Shown piece after piece: positions 32,498 through 46,100 of a DNA stretch of 64,000 nt. Made by a program: the position numbers and the translations under genes. A model generated the notes under the pieces. It had not been told where the DNA came from and did no database searches. It saw only the letters and a program-made list of their open reading frames with translations. How positions within the stretch are numbered: position 1 is the stretch's first letter; every line of letters begins with the position of its first letter. Source of the stretch: Affinibrenneria salicis (GTDB taxonomy: Bacteria > Pseudomonadota > Gammaproteobacteria > Enterobacterales > Enterobacteriaceae); contig NZ_VYKJ01000009.1 in NCBI RefSeq assembly GCF_008710095.1, positions 1 through 64,000 on the forward strand, in the 5' to 3' direction.

Positions 32498-33124
32498 TTA
32501 CAGCTGTAAAAAGCGCGCCAGCGCGGGCTGCCACTGCTGGTTATCCGTACCGGCTTTCTGCGCCACCAGAGCGCGAAAACAGGCCACGCCGTTAAAATCC
32601 CCCTGTTCCATCCGCCAGTTGCCGGACCAGGCCGCCTGCAGCGCCTGCGCCGTTTGCCACAGTCGCCAGAGCATATAGCCCAGCGTCAACACGCCGGCCG
32701 CGGCCGTCAGCAGCGCGACCAGCGAATTATCCGGCAGTTGCCGCAGTAACTGATGTAAAAACGCGCCGATCAACACCAGCTGCAGCGCGCCTTTAAGGCT
32801 CCAGGCACACAGGAAAAAGCGCCGCAGAAGCGCTGGCTGCGGGAAGAACGGATTTTGCAGATCGGAATGCGTTTCCCGCACCGGAATACCGTGCACATAG
32901 ATAATCCACTGCGAGTTCTGCTTTGGCAGAATTACCCGATTGTTCTGCTGCAACAGATGCAGGCGCAGGGATACGCCGACAGGCAGCACCAGCCCCATTA
33001 CCAGGCACCACAGCATCGGCGCCGGAACGCCGAAAAAAAGAAAGCCCGCACACAGCGCGATAATCACGCAGTTTTTGGCGGAATAGAGCCAGATCGTGGT
33101 CGATTGATAACCTTGCGACATCAT
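32498..33124 (-). CDS. Inner-membrane protein of unknown function
   Basis: A 208-residue protein with four predicted membrane helices in two pairs: about residues 15-32 (NCVIIALCAGFLFFGV), 33-50 (PMLWCLVMGLVLPVGVSL), 105-125 (GALQLVLIGAFLHQLL) and 130-150 (LVALLTAAAGVLTLGYMLW). Between the pairs lies a soluble loop with RVILPKQNSQWIIYVHGIPV. AAGGA before ATG 33124 decides the start; the frame to 33286 is rejected. Divergent from nifJ. Not recognised. Confidence 0.78.
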   Translation of the reverse strand: MMSQGYQSTTIWLYSAKNCVIIALCAGFLFFGVPAPMLWCLVMGLVLPVGVSLRLHLLQQNNRVILPKQNSQWIIYVHGIPVRETHSDLQNPFFPQPALLRRFFLCAWSLKGALQLVLIGAFLHQLLRQLPDNSLVALLTAAAGVLTLGYMLWRLWQTAQALQAAWSGNWRMEQGDFNGVACFRALVAQKAGTDNQQWQPALARFLQL

Positions 33125-33517
33125 CGTTGTCCTTAACAACTGAAGAATCTCAACGCGACGGCGCACTATTTTCGCCACGCCGACGCGAATCCCGGCGCGG
33201 AGTATGGCATAACCCCGCCTTCTCGGGTAAGCACCGGCGCGAAAAATCACGGGCGGCGCAGCCGCGGCCCGCGCTGACAGCGCCATTCCCCAGCCGGCAT
33301 CCGCCGTCCCGAGATCCCATGACAGGATCGCCGACCAGCCGCACTGCCGGGACGGCGCAGGAAGACGATCGCCGCCTGGCCGGCCTGCCGTCCGCTGTTT
33401 ACGTCACACCTTGATACAACTCCATTTTGATCGATTTATGATAAAATCGCCGGTTAAATGAGATAATACCCGGATCAAAACGCTATTTCCGCGTAAGTCC
33501 GTAAAAAAGGTTAAGTA
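33125..33517. other. nifJ upstream region
   Basis: The first 280 bp are GC-rich with no gene. The last 110 bp are AT-rich and contain TTGATCGATTTATGATAAAAT and GATAAT, suitable for the nifJ promoter, with TTGAT as a possible half FNR site. AAAAAGG precedes the ATG. Confidence 0.4.
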
Positions 33518-37051
<3,534 letters not shown>

Positions 37052-37070
37052 GGCGTTAACATAGTGAACA

Positions 37071-37090
37071 AGGGCCGGATGGCCCTTTTT
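37071..37090 (+). terminator. nifJ terminator
   Basis: AGGGCC-GGAT-GGCCCT followed by TTTTT, 20 bp after the nifJ stop. Confidence 0.9.
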
Positions 37091-37103
37091 GCTTAACGCG
37101 TTT

Positions 37104-37131
37104 TTGGTAAACGGCCGCACAGACAGTGAAC
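37104..37131 (-). repeat. Fossil I-F CRISPR repeat beyond the array end
   Basis: This 28-nt segment shares about 17 of 28 positions with the repeat, including the end CAGTGAAC, and lies exactly 60 bp (one repeat plus a 32-nt spacer) before the first clear repeat at 37164. The hairpin needed for Cas6f is broken, so it should not be processed. Confidence 0.6.
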
Positions 37132-37163
37132 CGGAGTTCGACAAGATCGAGGCTGTCGTCAAC

Positions 37164-38816
37164 TTTCTAAACTGCCTGTACGGCAGTGAACCGCCGGAGA
37201 CGTGCGCGATGCGTGCCTGGCGTTTTCTAAGCTGCCTGTACGGCAGTGAACCGCAGTCATGATTTCAGCGGCAACACCAACGCTTTCTAAGCTGCCTGTA
37301 CGGCAGTGAACTACTGAATCCGTTTCTTTCCCGCCGTTCTCCCTTTCTAAGCTGCCTGTACGGCAGTGAACAGCGCTCATATTCTGCGGCTGAATGTAGT
37401 ACTTTTCTAAGCTGCCTGTACGGCAGTGAACGGAAACCTTACACAATATTCCCTTTCTGTTGTATTTCTAAGCTGCCTGTACGGCAGTGAACACATCGTG
37501 TTATAATCAAGCCTCGCATCGTGCTTTCTAAGCTGCCTGTACGGCAGTGAACTAGAGCAGGCGCCGCCGTGCGATAATTCAGGCTTTCTAAGCTGCCTGT
37601 ACGGCAGTGAACCGACACGGTAGTTTGCCCAATCCCGCGCACAATTTCTAAGCTGCCTGTACGGCAGTGAACCGGTAGCAATTCGTCGCATGAATGAGTC
37701 TTATGTTTCTAAGCTGCCTGTACGGCAGTGAACGGTGAGGTTGTCGAGGCGTTATTAACGCCGGATTTCTAAGCTGCCTGTACGGCAGTGAACTGCATGC
37801 CGCCGCTGTGGCTAAGCCGTTTCAGTTTCTAAGCTGCCTGTACGGCAGTGAACGCTGTTACCGACAGCTGAGGCCACCACGCCATCTTTCTAAGCTGCCT
37901 GTACGGCAGTGAACGGTTTGATTTATCAAAGGGTGCATTTATTGATTTTCTAAGCTGCCTGTACGGCAGTGAACGTACTTCTCCGTTGCAGCATATCAGC
38001 AGCGGATTTCTAAGCTGCCTGTACGGCAGTGAACAAAAGCCCTATTTTGCTTTTTGGCCGGAACACTTTCTAAGCTGCCTGTACGGCAGTGAACGAGCGT
38101 CGTGTTGGTTCTGTTGGTACCTCTACTTTCTAAGCTGCCTGTACGGCAGTGAACACATATCTATTTATCTTCCCCAAGTTCCCCAATTTCTAAGCTGCCT
38201 GTACGGCAGTGAACTACTGGCCTGAGAGAGTGTATATATATAAATGTTTCTAAGCTGCCTGTACGGCAGTGAACCTCACTCATTTTTGTTTTTGCTGTTC
38301 GACGCATTTCTAAGCTGCCTGTACGGCAGTGAACAAGAAATCATCAAGATTGATACGCCTCTATCCTTTCTAAGCTGCCTGTACGGCAGTGAACGGATGG
38401 ACATGCTACGTATAATTTTTAGACGATTTCTAAGCTGCCTGTACGGCAGTGAACGGCTATTGTTGACGAATGACTTACCAGCGCTGTTTCTAAGCTGCCT
38501 GTACGGCAGTGAACATCGTCGATTCGATCGTGGCCGGCTTTATGATTTTCTAAGCTGCCTGTACGGCAGTGAACATCACGGCTAGCTATCGAATGGGCTA
38601 CCCGCTTTTCTAAGCTGCCTGTACGGCAGTGAACGTTTGCCAGGTACACGGAATCGCCCGTCAGGTGTTTCTAAGCTGCCTGTACGGCAGTGAACACGAG
38701 ACCTATGCACATAAGGTTATCGAGGAACTTTCTAAGCTGCCTGTACGGCAGTGAACCGTTAACCCCAACGAATCGACTCCGGGGTTTTTTTCTAAGCTGC
38801 CTGTACGGCAGTGAAC
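37164..38816 (-). CRISPR. Type I-F CRISPR array 1, 28 repeats / 27 spacers
   Basis: A 28-nt repeat recurs with 60-61-bp periodicity. Read on the minus strand it starts GTTCACTGCCGTACAGGCAG and ends CTTAGAAA, the I-F consensus with the CTGCC-GTACA-GGCAG hairpin. Repeats start at 37164, 37224, 37284, 37344, 37404, 37465 and so on up to 38789. Spacers are 32 nt, with some of 33 nt. The repeat at 37164 differs at the base after the hairpin (T for C), marking the old, leader-distal end. The leader and newest spacers lie at the 38816 side, next to csy4. The open frames spanning this region are artefacts of the repeat. Confidence 0.99.
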
Positions 38817-38946
38817 CGTTATAAAGTAATGGCATCTTCCTTATTGTTAAAGAAAAACATCCTTAACCAGCTAAAAACCCTTTTTTTAAAGGGGCGGCCA
38901 ACTGCTTATAAAATCAATACGTTATGGTTGGCCGCAAAAAAAAGGG
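38817..38946 (-). promoter_or_regulatory. Leader of CRISPR array 1 with IHF site
   Basis: An AT-rich stretch between the csy4 stop and the first repeat. It contains AATCAATACGTTA (38912-38924), a perfect match to the IHF consensus WATCAANNNNTTR, about 96 bp from the first repeat. That site is enclosed by a 9-bp inverted repeat (GCGGCCAAC 38894-38902, GTTGGCCGC 38927-38935). CCCTTT and AAAGGG also pair around a T-run near 38878-38894. IHF is known to be needed for I-F spacer integration. The hairpin followed by a T-run (minus strand) may also separate cas mRNA from the array transcript. Confidence 0.75.
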
Positions 38947-39501
38947 TTAAAACCACGGTACGGTGGCGGTGGCGCTCAATCCATATGTGCTAAATGTCCC
39001 GTTAACCGACGTACTCTGAACCGGCCCCTGCGCGATAAATAGTCTGAATGTCTGCCCGGATGACAGACTTTTTAACTGCAGAAACGGCAGACCGGTACGC
39101 TGTTCACAGCTAAAAGGGATGCGTTCTTCAGCCTGTTTTTCGGTCAGCCAGCCTTTATTAACCGAACGCCGACGCAGGCGCATCGCACTGCTTTTCACCT
39201 GAACACGCCGTACCGGGCGAAATTTCACTCCGGCTGGCACCGACTGAATATCGCTGGATTGCGTATAGTCGCGCAGCCCTTTCAACCAGGCGCTGGCCTG
39301 GAGTTCAGCCAGCGCCGTCTCTGAGCCATGTACGCGAATTTTGTCGCCCAGCGTTTTCCCTGCATCAGGAAAACTGACGCCGATATCCCCTTTTCCCCGC
39401 TGCCCCAGCGCCCGATGCAGTTTGGCAAATAGCGCGCTCAGCAAATCGGCGGTGGTAAACTCAGGATCGGGCAGTACCTGTATCTCCAGATAATGATCCA
39501 T
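38947..39501 (-). CDS. cas6f: CRISPR endoribonuclease Cas6f (Csy4)
   Basis: A 184-residue protein starting [15 protein letters not shown] and ending ATVPWF, very similar by eye to P. aeruginosa Csy4. Catalytic His29 lies in LFAKLHRAL. The arginine-rich helix that grips the repeat hairpin is [19 protein letters not shown], and the G-rich tail STGQxFRLFI appears as [16 protein letters not shown]. It cuts the repeat after position 20 and stays bound to the crRNA 3' hairpin in the Csy complex. The ATG at 39501 follows GGAG. It is the last gene of the cas operon. Confidence 0.97.
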   Translation of the reverse strand: MDHYLEIQVLPDPEFTTADLLSALFAKLHRALGQRGKGDIGVSFPDAGKTLGDKIRVHGSETALAELQASAWLKGLRDYTQSSDIQSVPAGVKFRPVRRVQVKSSAMRLRRRSVNKGWLTEKQAEERIPFSCEQRTGLPFLQLKSLSSGQTFRLFIAQGPVQSTSVNGTFSTYGLSATATVPWF

Positions 39502-39511
39502 TCCCGTCTCC

Positions 39512-40522
39512 TTATTCCCCTTTTTCGCCAAACACGCCGCCGCGGATCAACGTGGCGATAACGTAATGCTGCTGCTCCTTTTCCGGTGCGTTCCCCTTTG
39601 TCACCCAGTTGTCCAGCAGCGTGTAGAAATCCATTTTTTGTTTCGGCTGACGGTAGGCTTTGCCTCGACTGGTGACCGAACCGTAGGGTTCTACCGCGAT
39701 CGGTCCCAGCCCCAGTCCGGAAGCATCGGGATACCAGTCATCAATGGTGCGCAACGCGTTGCCAATTTTTTGTGAATGCAGCGCGGCCACGCCATCCACC
39801 TGATACAGAATCTTGCTTTTCTTGTTGCGGCTGTTGTCATCCAGTACCAACTCCTGTGACGGAAACACTTCCTGCCCGGCCCCTAAACGCACGAATGCAT
39901 CGACGGAGAAAAAGACCGAGGCCTCTCCTGTCAGTCCTTGTTCAATGGCGGCCGCCAGTTGCGCCAGATCCCCGTCTGGCTCACTGAACTGCCGCAGAGA
40001 GTAGTCATCGCCCTTGAAGGTCCAGCTATTTTCACCCTGAGCCACCCGAACGCTCAGCGCTTCAGCACCGACCCGGTTGCGCCACAAAAATCGACCATTG
40101 GCCAAATTTTCCGCATAACGCGCCGCCAGTGCGCCAAACCCCTGTTCGGCAATATAACCGTCGATCACCCGCGACAATTCGGCCTGATATTCCTGATCGT
40201 TACACACGGATGGCGTCGCCAGATTGCCCAGCACACGCAATGAAAAACTGACTTTCAGCGTATCCGAGTCGAAAGGTAGCGCCGCCACATCCACACGCTG
40301 CAGGTTAGCTTTCTGGATCTCGGCATCCAGTTTAGCCGGGTCGCTGGCCAGCGCGTTTTTCAGGCGATTAGAGATGGTGCCGCGCACCGCTTTATCTTTA
40401 ATCGTCACTGGCTGCCAGCCAGACGTCTGGTCCCAGTTGCCGGAAAACATCAGCGCATCGGAGTTCGCCAGTTTGCGTTCAAACGCCAGTACCGATGCCG
40501 TTTTAATGGTGGTTTTAGCCAT
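39512..40522 (-). CDS. csy3: Type I-F Cascade backbone protein Cas7f (Csy3)
   Basis: A 336-residue protein with the Csy3 start [56 protein letters not shown], and the C-terminal [19 protein letters not shown]. Six copies form the helical backbone along the spacer part of the crRNA in known I-F complexes. Ten bases separate it from csy4, and a good ribosome-binding site lies between. Confidence 0.97.
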   Translation of the reverse strand: MAKTTIKTASVLAFERKLANSDALMFSGNWDQTSGWQPVTIKDKAVRGTISNRLKNALASDPAKLDAEIQKANLQRVDVAALPFDSDTLKVSFSLRVLGNLATPSVCNDQEYQAELSRVIDGYIAEQGFGALAARYAENLANGRFLWRNRVGAEALSVRVAQGENSWTFKGDDYSLRQFSEPDGDLAQLAAAIEQGLTGEASVFFSVDAFVRLGAGQEVFPSQELVLDDNSRNKKSKILYQVDGVAALHSQKIGNALRTIDDWYPDASGLGLGPIAVEPYGSVTSRGKAYRQPKQKMDFYTLLDNWVTKGNAPEKEQQHYVIATLIRGGVFGEKGE

Positions 40523-40539
40523 GATTAAATCCTTTTCGC

Positions 40540-41478
40540 TTATTCGTCGTCGTCGTTAAATTCGTAGGTTTCGGTTTTAACTGCCGTATTGCTGCGGCAT
40601 TGATACCAGCCGTCGCGATAGCAATGGCGCCAGAGCACCGTCTGAAGATCGTCAATACGATGCGCTCCCCGCCATTCGCCTATGCCGTAGATCGCCTCGG
40701 CAAAGCAGAATGACGTGGTCGGGTCGCGAGTTTTTTCCACTTCGCCGCCGGCATACAGCGGCGATATAGCGCGATATCCCGTCATCAACGGCACCAGATA
40801 ACCCGGAGCCGGTTTCGGCAGATAGCGCCAGTCAACCTGCCCGTTATTGTCGCTATTCTCTACGGCACCCTGTTTAATCGCCGCGAAATCCAGCCAGGCA
40901 TCGATCATTTCCGCTGCGGGATTAACCTGTTTTAACTGCTCAAAATGCTTTTGCAGCAACGCACTGCGGTCTATCAGCGCGTAGCCGGGCAACAAACGAC
41001 GCATGACCCTGCGGGTCTGCGCTTCATTTTGCGGCAAAACCATCACCTCGATTTTACCAATATGGGTAATCAGGCCGCCGGCCAGTCGACGGTTTATACA
41101 CAGCCCGGATAAGTGCTGCGCCAGCGCACGGGCGCCTTCATCGCCATCGGCGATCTCGCCGCGGCATTCCATCAGCAAAGAAACTGTCATATGCATCCGG
41201 CCTTCCTCATTAAAAGCCGCCGTTTTCGCTTCTTTGGTTAATGGGTTACGGGTCAGCGCGAAGGAGCGCTGCCAGCCGGAGCCGTATGCATGAAGCTGCT
41301 GTTTATGGCAGATCACGCCACAACCGTGCAGCGTCAGGTGATGACTTTGCTGTAACTGACGCGAAAGCGCGTGGCTGTAACCCAAAAAATGGCTGATGGC
41401 CGGAAATCCGTAGGTTAAACCGGCGATAGCATTAGCGTTTTCCACCCGCACATGGCGCAGGATGATCAGTGAACTCAT
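40540..41478 (-). CDS. csy2: Type I-F Cascade protein Cas5f (Csy2)
   Basis: This 312-residue protein starts [20 protein letters not shown], followed by [20 protein letters not shown], and contains the Csy2 region [17 protein letters not shown]. It binds the 5' handle of crRNA with Csy1 and helps read the GG PAM. Its ATG overlaps the csy1 stop (ATGA). The upstream in-frame part to 41547 lies within csy1 and is rejected. Confidence 0.96.
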   Translation of the reverse strand: MSSLIILRHVRVENANAIAGLTYGFPAISHFLGYSHALSRQLQQSHHLTLHGCGVICHKQQLHAYGSGWQRSFALTRNPLTKEAKTAAFNEEGRMHMTVSLLMECRGEIADGDEGARALAQHLSGLCINRRLAGGLITHIGKIEVMVLPQNEAQTRRVMRRLLPGYALIDRSALLQKHFEQLKQVNPAAEMIDAWLDFAAIKQGAVENSDNNGQVDWRYLPKPAPGYLVPLMTGYRAISPLYAGGEVEKTRDPTTSFCFAEAIYGIGEWRGAHRIDDLQTVLWRHCYRDGWYQCRSNTAVKTETYEFNDDDE

Positions 41479-42797
41479 CGCATCTCCTCCGCCAGCGCGT
41501 ATTCCTGTTCCCGCATCCGTCGGTTGAACAGATTCGCCGTTGACCATTCACGTCGCTCAACTTCGCTAAAGCGTAGCTGCTCATGCTCCAGTTGACGGTT
41601 GAGCCAGACGCCAAAATCATGCGCGACCTCTTTTTTCCAGTCACCGCCTTCGCGTTCAAATTTAAAATCCGGATCGGTTTCGGCGCGATACGGATCCAAC
41701 CAGAGTTGCTGAGAACGCTTTAACGCGCAATGTGCCTGCGCGCTCCAGCCCTGCTCCAGATTCTGAATGGCCGCTACATAGTTAAACAAGCTATCGATAA
41801 TGCCGTCGGCATATGACCAGCATTGCTGACGGATCTCCAGAGTATTGCCGACCGTGCTGACACTAAGCAGAAATTGCTGCATCTGCCGTACCGCCGGGCG
41901 CGCCAGATGTTCAAATTCACCGCGAGGGCGAAAAATGGATTTATGTTGGCCCGGCGGTTTGGCAATGCTTTCCCAGACCGGCGCTGAACAGGGCAACAGG
42001 TAAGATTTACCGCGGCGGCTACTGTTAAGAAACGAGATATTCTGTGGCTTTGTGCCGCCCATGTTTTGTACGGCAAGATTGGGATAGGAGACATCGACAG
42101 CATCGTGCCAGCGTTTTTCCTTGCGGGCCTGACGCACGGTTTTCGCCTCATCGCTGAAACGCGCCGCCGTAATGCGCTGATGCAGCGCCTGCGCCAGCGA
42201 AGAGGAATAAAGCGGGCTGAGCAAGTGATATGGTTCGCCGGCGGAATTTTCCGGCAGGGGAAAATAGATTTGCTTCGCCAGCTTGTGCGAACTGGGTTGC
42301 TTATCCGTCAGCGCCAGCTTTAAGCCGGTAACCCACTGCGCCAACTGTTGCGAATCGTCCGTTAGCGCGGCCAGCGCGGAAACATCATCCCGCTGTAATG
42401 CCGCGGCCAGCGAGTCGCCCTGATAGTCGGTCTGCAGCAGTTTCGCCACATCCAGCGCGGCGGCATTGCCCACGGCATCCACCTCGGGTTGCGTCAGCGC
42501 GGCGGTAGAAAGGTATTCATGGCATTCCTCTACAGGAAACGAACTGAATACGCTGCTGCCTTTGGCATCGCTGTGGGTAAACTTCAACGCGTGCGTCACC
42601 AGACTAATCTGCCCGGCGCGGTTCGCAGCATCGGTTAACCAGGCCTGTACCTGATAGCGCGCATTAATCTCCTGCCGCTCGGTCGACAGCGCCGGTTCAT
42701 CATCGACAAACTTTTTCTCCGCCGCCTCAAGTTTGAGCCGCTTACGGTTTTCGATATAGTCGATAATAAATCGACTTAATCCGTCCTCTTGCATCAT
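41475..42797 (-). CDS. csy1: Type I-F Cascade protein Cas8f (Csy1)
   Basis: A 440-residue protein with the Csy1 features: [20 protein letters not shown] at the N-terminus, [41 protein letters not shown] in the middle and an arginine-containing C-terminal helical part. It is the large subunit that recognises the PAM and recruits Cas2-3. GGAG precedes the ATG. The length is normal for the family, and the gene is 15 bp from the cas3 stop. Confidence 0.95.
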   Translation of the reverse strand: MMQEDGLSRFIIDYIENRKRLKLEAAEKKFVDDEPALSTERQEINARYQVQAWLTDAANRAGQISLVTHALKFTHSDAKGSSVFSSFPVEECHEYLSTAALTQPEVDAVGNAAALDVAKLLQTDYQGDSLAAALQRDDVSALAALTDDSQQLAQWVTGLKLALTDKQPSSHKLAKQIYFPLPENSAGEPYHLLSPLYSSSLAQALHQRITAARFSDEAKTVRQARKEKRWHDAVDVSYPNLAVQNMGGTKPQNISFLNSSRRGKSYLLPCSAPVWESIAKPPGQHKSIFRPRGEFEHLARPAVRQMQQFLLSVSTVGNTLEIRQQCWSYADGIIDSLFNYVAAIQNLEQGWSAQAHCALKRSQQLWLDPYRAETDPDFKFEREGGDWKKEVAHDFGVWLNRQLEHEQLRFSEVERREWSTANLFNRRMREQEYALAEEMR

Positions 42798-42812
42798 TAC
42801 TCTCCTTTTATC

Positions 42813-45800
42813 TTACTCGAGTGCGCCAAACACCCCGAGCAGCGGGTGCCACAGCCACCTTTCGTTTTTCTCTGCGTCATGAACCGGTAAATTGATTTCG
42901 CCAAATCGCTGGCTGACATCGCTGAGTTCCATATCCATCTCGTCCGCCAGCCGAGTATAAATGGCCTGATAGTCCACGGTCAGCCAACTGCTGACGCCTT
43001 CCGCCAGCGTCACGGTGACCTGTTGAAAGACGTAGCTTGTTTTGCTGCCGTTTACGCCGCTGTCCGCCATTTTGAATTCAGGCGCATCGCCCTCTTCGGC
43101 GATCCAGAGATAGTGTTGTTCATCCGGCAACGCTCGGCGAAATGGCTGGCGGCGCTGCAATTCGCCGCTCCAGTCGGCAGCGGTTTTCCACCACAGCGCG
43201 GCGTAATAATCGGCTGAATTTTTCATCCCCTGCATTGCCTTACGCAACATGTGATGTTCCAGGTCCACCAGATTTCTTTCCGGCTCCGGTGTCGATTCCC
43301 GTTGCTGAATGCGGGGAATCGCGCTAATCGAACGGTACTGTTCTTCCGTCAGCAGATCGGCCAGATCGTGACTGGCTAATTGCGGATCATTCGGGCCGGC
43401 GGCTTCAAACCCAGGGCGACAATAGGCCGGATAGCGATGGCGCAATGCTTTTACGTTTTCACGCCAAATATGGAAGTTCGGCGTAGACGGCGGCTGCTGG
43501 CGATGACGCTGAATACGGCCGGCGAGCTGAATCAGCGAACGCATGGAACTGGGCTCGGCGATAGCCCAGTCGTAATCATGGTCGCGCCCCACTTCAGCGA
43601 CGGAAGTCGCCAGCACTACGAACAAATGGTGCCGCTCCCGGGCGTGTTCCAGCGCCTGATGTATCTCCTCTATTTGCCATAAGTCGTCCGGCGCATAGCG
43701 ATGGAGAGAAGCATCCAGCCGCTGTTCGATAAAAGAGCGCATCGCCAGCGGATGCCGGCTGTGATAAATACAGTAATGTACGCGGTAACCGTCAGGGGAT
43801 GGTTTTTCCAGCAGGCTGCGGGCAACGGCCACCAGCGGGTTGATATTCGCCATACGCATCAACCCCAGCGAAACCGTTTTGCCCGACGGATGCGTTTGAT
43901 GATGGGCCAGATGCAGCGCCATCATCGACTGATGGCAACGAGCCGCTACGCCGGCAATCACATCGCCGACCTGTTCGGCGGCGGCAACCGGAACCGGAAC
44001 CGGAACCAGCTCAGCCAGACGTAACGTCGGCGCCTGCCGCAGCGTTTCGACCCTCGCCGCAACAAAAGTTTCGTGCGCCTGTTTAAAGGTTTTACCCGTC
44101 GGATGATCGCTTTGCTGAGCGCTGTGCTCATCAAACCAGGCGCAGCAAATACTCACCGGCGATTCAGGCTTACCGCATGCCTGCTGATAGTCGGCTCGTC
44201 CGCTGCGATAGGCGTTAAACAACGCCTGAGTCAATGCCGGCGGCAGAGTGGCGGAAGAAAGCAGCACGCGAGAACCCAGCATCCCCGCCCAGTTAACCAG
44301 ACGGCACAGCGCAGGCAGATCGTTGATGTCAAAATCATCCGGTTCATCCAGCACCAGATCGGCGGTCAGCAGCCGCAGCATAGGCGCAATCTGTTTGCCG
44401 CCGCGTACGCCTTCGGTGGCGGGGATCAGGTGATCGATGGTGGAAACCAGCACCGGCGCGCTCAATAGTTTATGCAGCATGGGGCTTTGGCGCAGCCAGG
44501 CACTAAGGCGGCCGTCATCCAGACTGCCGTCATAGCTGACGTACTGATGCTCCGCAAACAGGGCGTCGGCGGATTCGCTGCCCGAACGAGCGCCGGCGCC
44601 CTCGGTATTGCGGTTCAGCTCGTGCAGCCGGGTCACGGCCTGCGAACCAATCAGCACCGCCAGATCGTCATCCTGCAGCGTCAGCTTTTCCCGTAGCGCA
44701 TCGCCGGTTTGCAACGTCAGCGCTCTCAGACCCAGCGCCACCGAAAAACGGCAGCCCTGCTTTTCATCCGCCAGCCCGTACATCACTCGGGCATTGGCGA
44801 AAGTCTTGCCGCAGCCGGTCGAGGCCATGTTGATACCGAAAAAGCCCTGCTCGACGGAACGTTCGCGCAGGGAACAGGCCACGTCAAACGCCCGGTCCTG
44901 CCAGCGATATTGGTCGCGGGTGCTGCGCTGTTTAAATCCTTTATGTCGGGTGATGGACGGCAGCGTTTTTCTCAGCTGCGGCAGACTGCGCCCCAGCAGC
45001 AAGGCATTCTGCCCAACGCCGATGCAGTGCTCGTCCAGCCTCTGTTTTATTTGCCCGCTATTCCGGTCGGTGTTGGCAATCGCGGCGTAGCCGGCATCCT
45101 GCCAGCCAACGGTCGGAGCAAGTGAGGAGTAATGGTGGTCGGCCAGCATCAGAGCCAGACGGGCCAGATGACTGGTAAAACGCTGGTTAAGTACGCCATA
45201 CTGCGCCAGCGAAACCACCTGCCGAGCCCGGGCAGCAAATTTATGCGCTTTACGGCGCCACGTCTCACTGCGCAGGGGCGTACCGTGCGGAAAATGCCAG
45301 ACCGCGAGTCGATCCTGCTCGCGCCAGGCGTCTCTGTCTATATTGATGGAGTTCCATGCGGCGGTAAGCTGCCGCGTAAGCCAGTTATCAATATCTGCCG
45401 GCTGGGGTGGACAGGTATAACTTTCTTGTGAGGGATAGGCGGGCAGACGATGATGCGACACAATCAGCCAGGCTACGGTGGCGGCCAGCGGCGGTAATGT
45501 TTTAAAGGGATTGCTGAACGGATCGACGCCGTCTTTTGTCAGCCGCTGCAACAGCGCGGCTTCATCGACAATATCAATCTGGCTAAGTGCGGCCAGCCAG
45601 CCGCAATCGTCGCGTTCGCCGACAAAGGCCTGGAACAGACGCAGCGAAACCCACTCATGACGGTAAGGCTGGTATGTTTTTCCTTCGCCCCGCAGCCCTT
45701 GCTGAAATAGCGCATTGGCTTTGCCTGCGTCGTGGAACAACCCGGCGATAGCCGCCAGCACGCTGACGGACTCAATACTGTGCCACGGGTTTTCATCCTG

Positions 45801-46100
45801 CGCTTTCAGTATATCGCGTGCGGTAGTATTAGTCGGAACGCTGCCCTGCGTATTGAAGCGCCGCAGATTACCGACAATCCACAGCAGTTCCGTTTGCCCC
45901 GCGCTCTTTATCCAATGACAGGCGACGGCGGTATTACGCCGCGCGGTTTTACGCAGCAATTTACGTAATGTCTTTAGCCCTTCCAGCGTAATGGCGGTCT
46001 GCCAGGTACGTTCACCCTTGCGTTCGGCGAACTGATCCAGCACCCGACGCGTTTCTATCAGCGCCCGTTTATTGCATTCAGACACCAGTAAAATATTCAT
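42813..46100 (-). CDS. cas3: Cas2-Cas3 fusion nuclease-helicase (type I-F)
   Basis: A 1095-residue protein. The Cas2-like domain occupies about residues 1-95 (MNILLVSECNKRALIETRRV onwards). The HD nuclease motif GLFHDAGK has H123-D124. The superfamily-2 helicase has Walker A MASTGCGKT ending at about Lys432-Thr433 and DEPDDFD at about 585-591. A later helicase motif (VVLATSVAEVGRDHDYDWAI, then IQLAGRIQRHRQ) and the C-terminal domain are present. The fusion links spacer acquisition with Cas1 to target degradation. The order and the ATGA overlap with cas1 are typical of I-F. Confidence 0.97.
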   Translation of the reverse strand: MNILLVSECNKRALIETRRVLDQFAERKGERTWQTAITLEGLKTLRKLLRKTARRNTAVACHWIKSAGQTELLWIVGNLRRFNTQGSVPTNTTARDILKAQDENPWHSIESVSVLAAIAGLFHDAGKANALFQQGLRGEGKTYQPYRHEWVSLRLFQAFVGERDDCGWLAALSQIDIVDEAALLQRLTKDGVDPFSNPFKTLPPLAATVAWLIVSHHRLPAYPSQESYTCPPQPADIDNWLTRQLTAAWNSINIDRDAWREQDRLAVWHFPHGTPLRSETWRRKAHKFAARARQVVSLAQYGVLNQRFTSHLARLALMLADHHYSSLAPTVGWQDAGYAAIANTDRNSGQIKQRLDEHCIGVGQNALLLGRSLPQLRKTLPSITRHKGFKQRSTRDQYRWQDRAFDVACSLRERSVEQGFFGINMASTGCGKTFANARVMYGLADEKQGCRFSVALGLRALTLQTGDALREKLTLQDDDLAVLIGSQAVTRLHELNRNTEGAGARSGSESADALFAEHQYVSYDGSLDDGRLSAWLRQSPMLHKLLSAPVLVSTIDHLIPATEGVRGGKQIAPMLRLLTADLVLDEPDDFDINDLPALCRLVNWAGMLGSRVLLSSATLPPALTQALFNAYRSGRADYQQACGKPESPVSICCAWFDEHSAQQSDHPTGKTFKQAHETFVAARVETLRQAPTLRLAELVPVPVPVAAAEQVGDVIAGVAARCHQSMMALHLAHHQTHPSGKTVSLGLMRMANINPLVAVARSLLEKPSPDGYRVHYCIYHSRHPLAMRSFIEQRLDASLHRYAPDDLWQIEEIHQALEHARERHHLFVVLATSVAEVGRDHDYDWAIAEPSSMRSLIQLAGRIQRHRQQPPSTPNFHIWRENVKALRHRYPAYCRPGFEAAGPNDPQLASHDLADLLTEEQYRSISAIPRIQQRESTPEPERNLVDLEHHMLRKAMQGMKNSADYYAALWWKTAADWSGELQRRQPFRRALPDEQHYLWIAEEGDAPEFKMADSGVNGSKTSYVFQQVTVTLAEGVSSWLTVDYQAIYTRLADEMDMELSDVSQRFGEINLPVHDAEKNERWLWHPLLGVFGALE

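Noticed and set aside
37407..38649. Open frames with repeated CRTGSLE, SLPYRQLR or FLSCLYGSE peptides
   Set aside because: Translations of the CRISPR repeat in three frames, not proteins.
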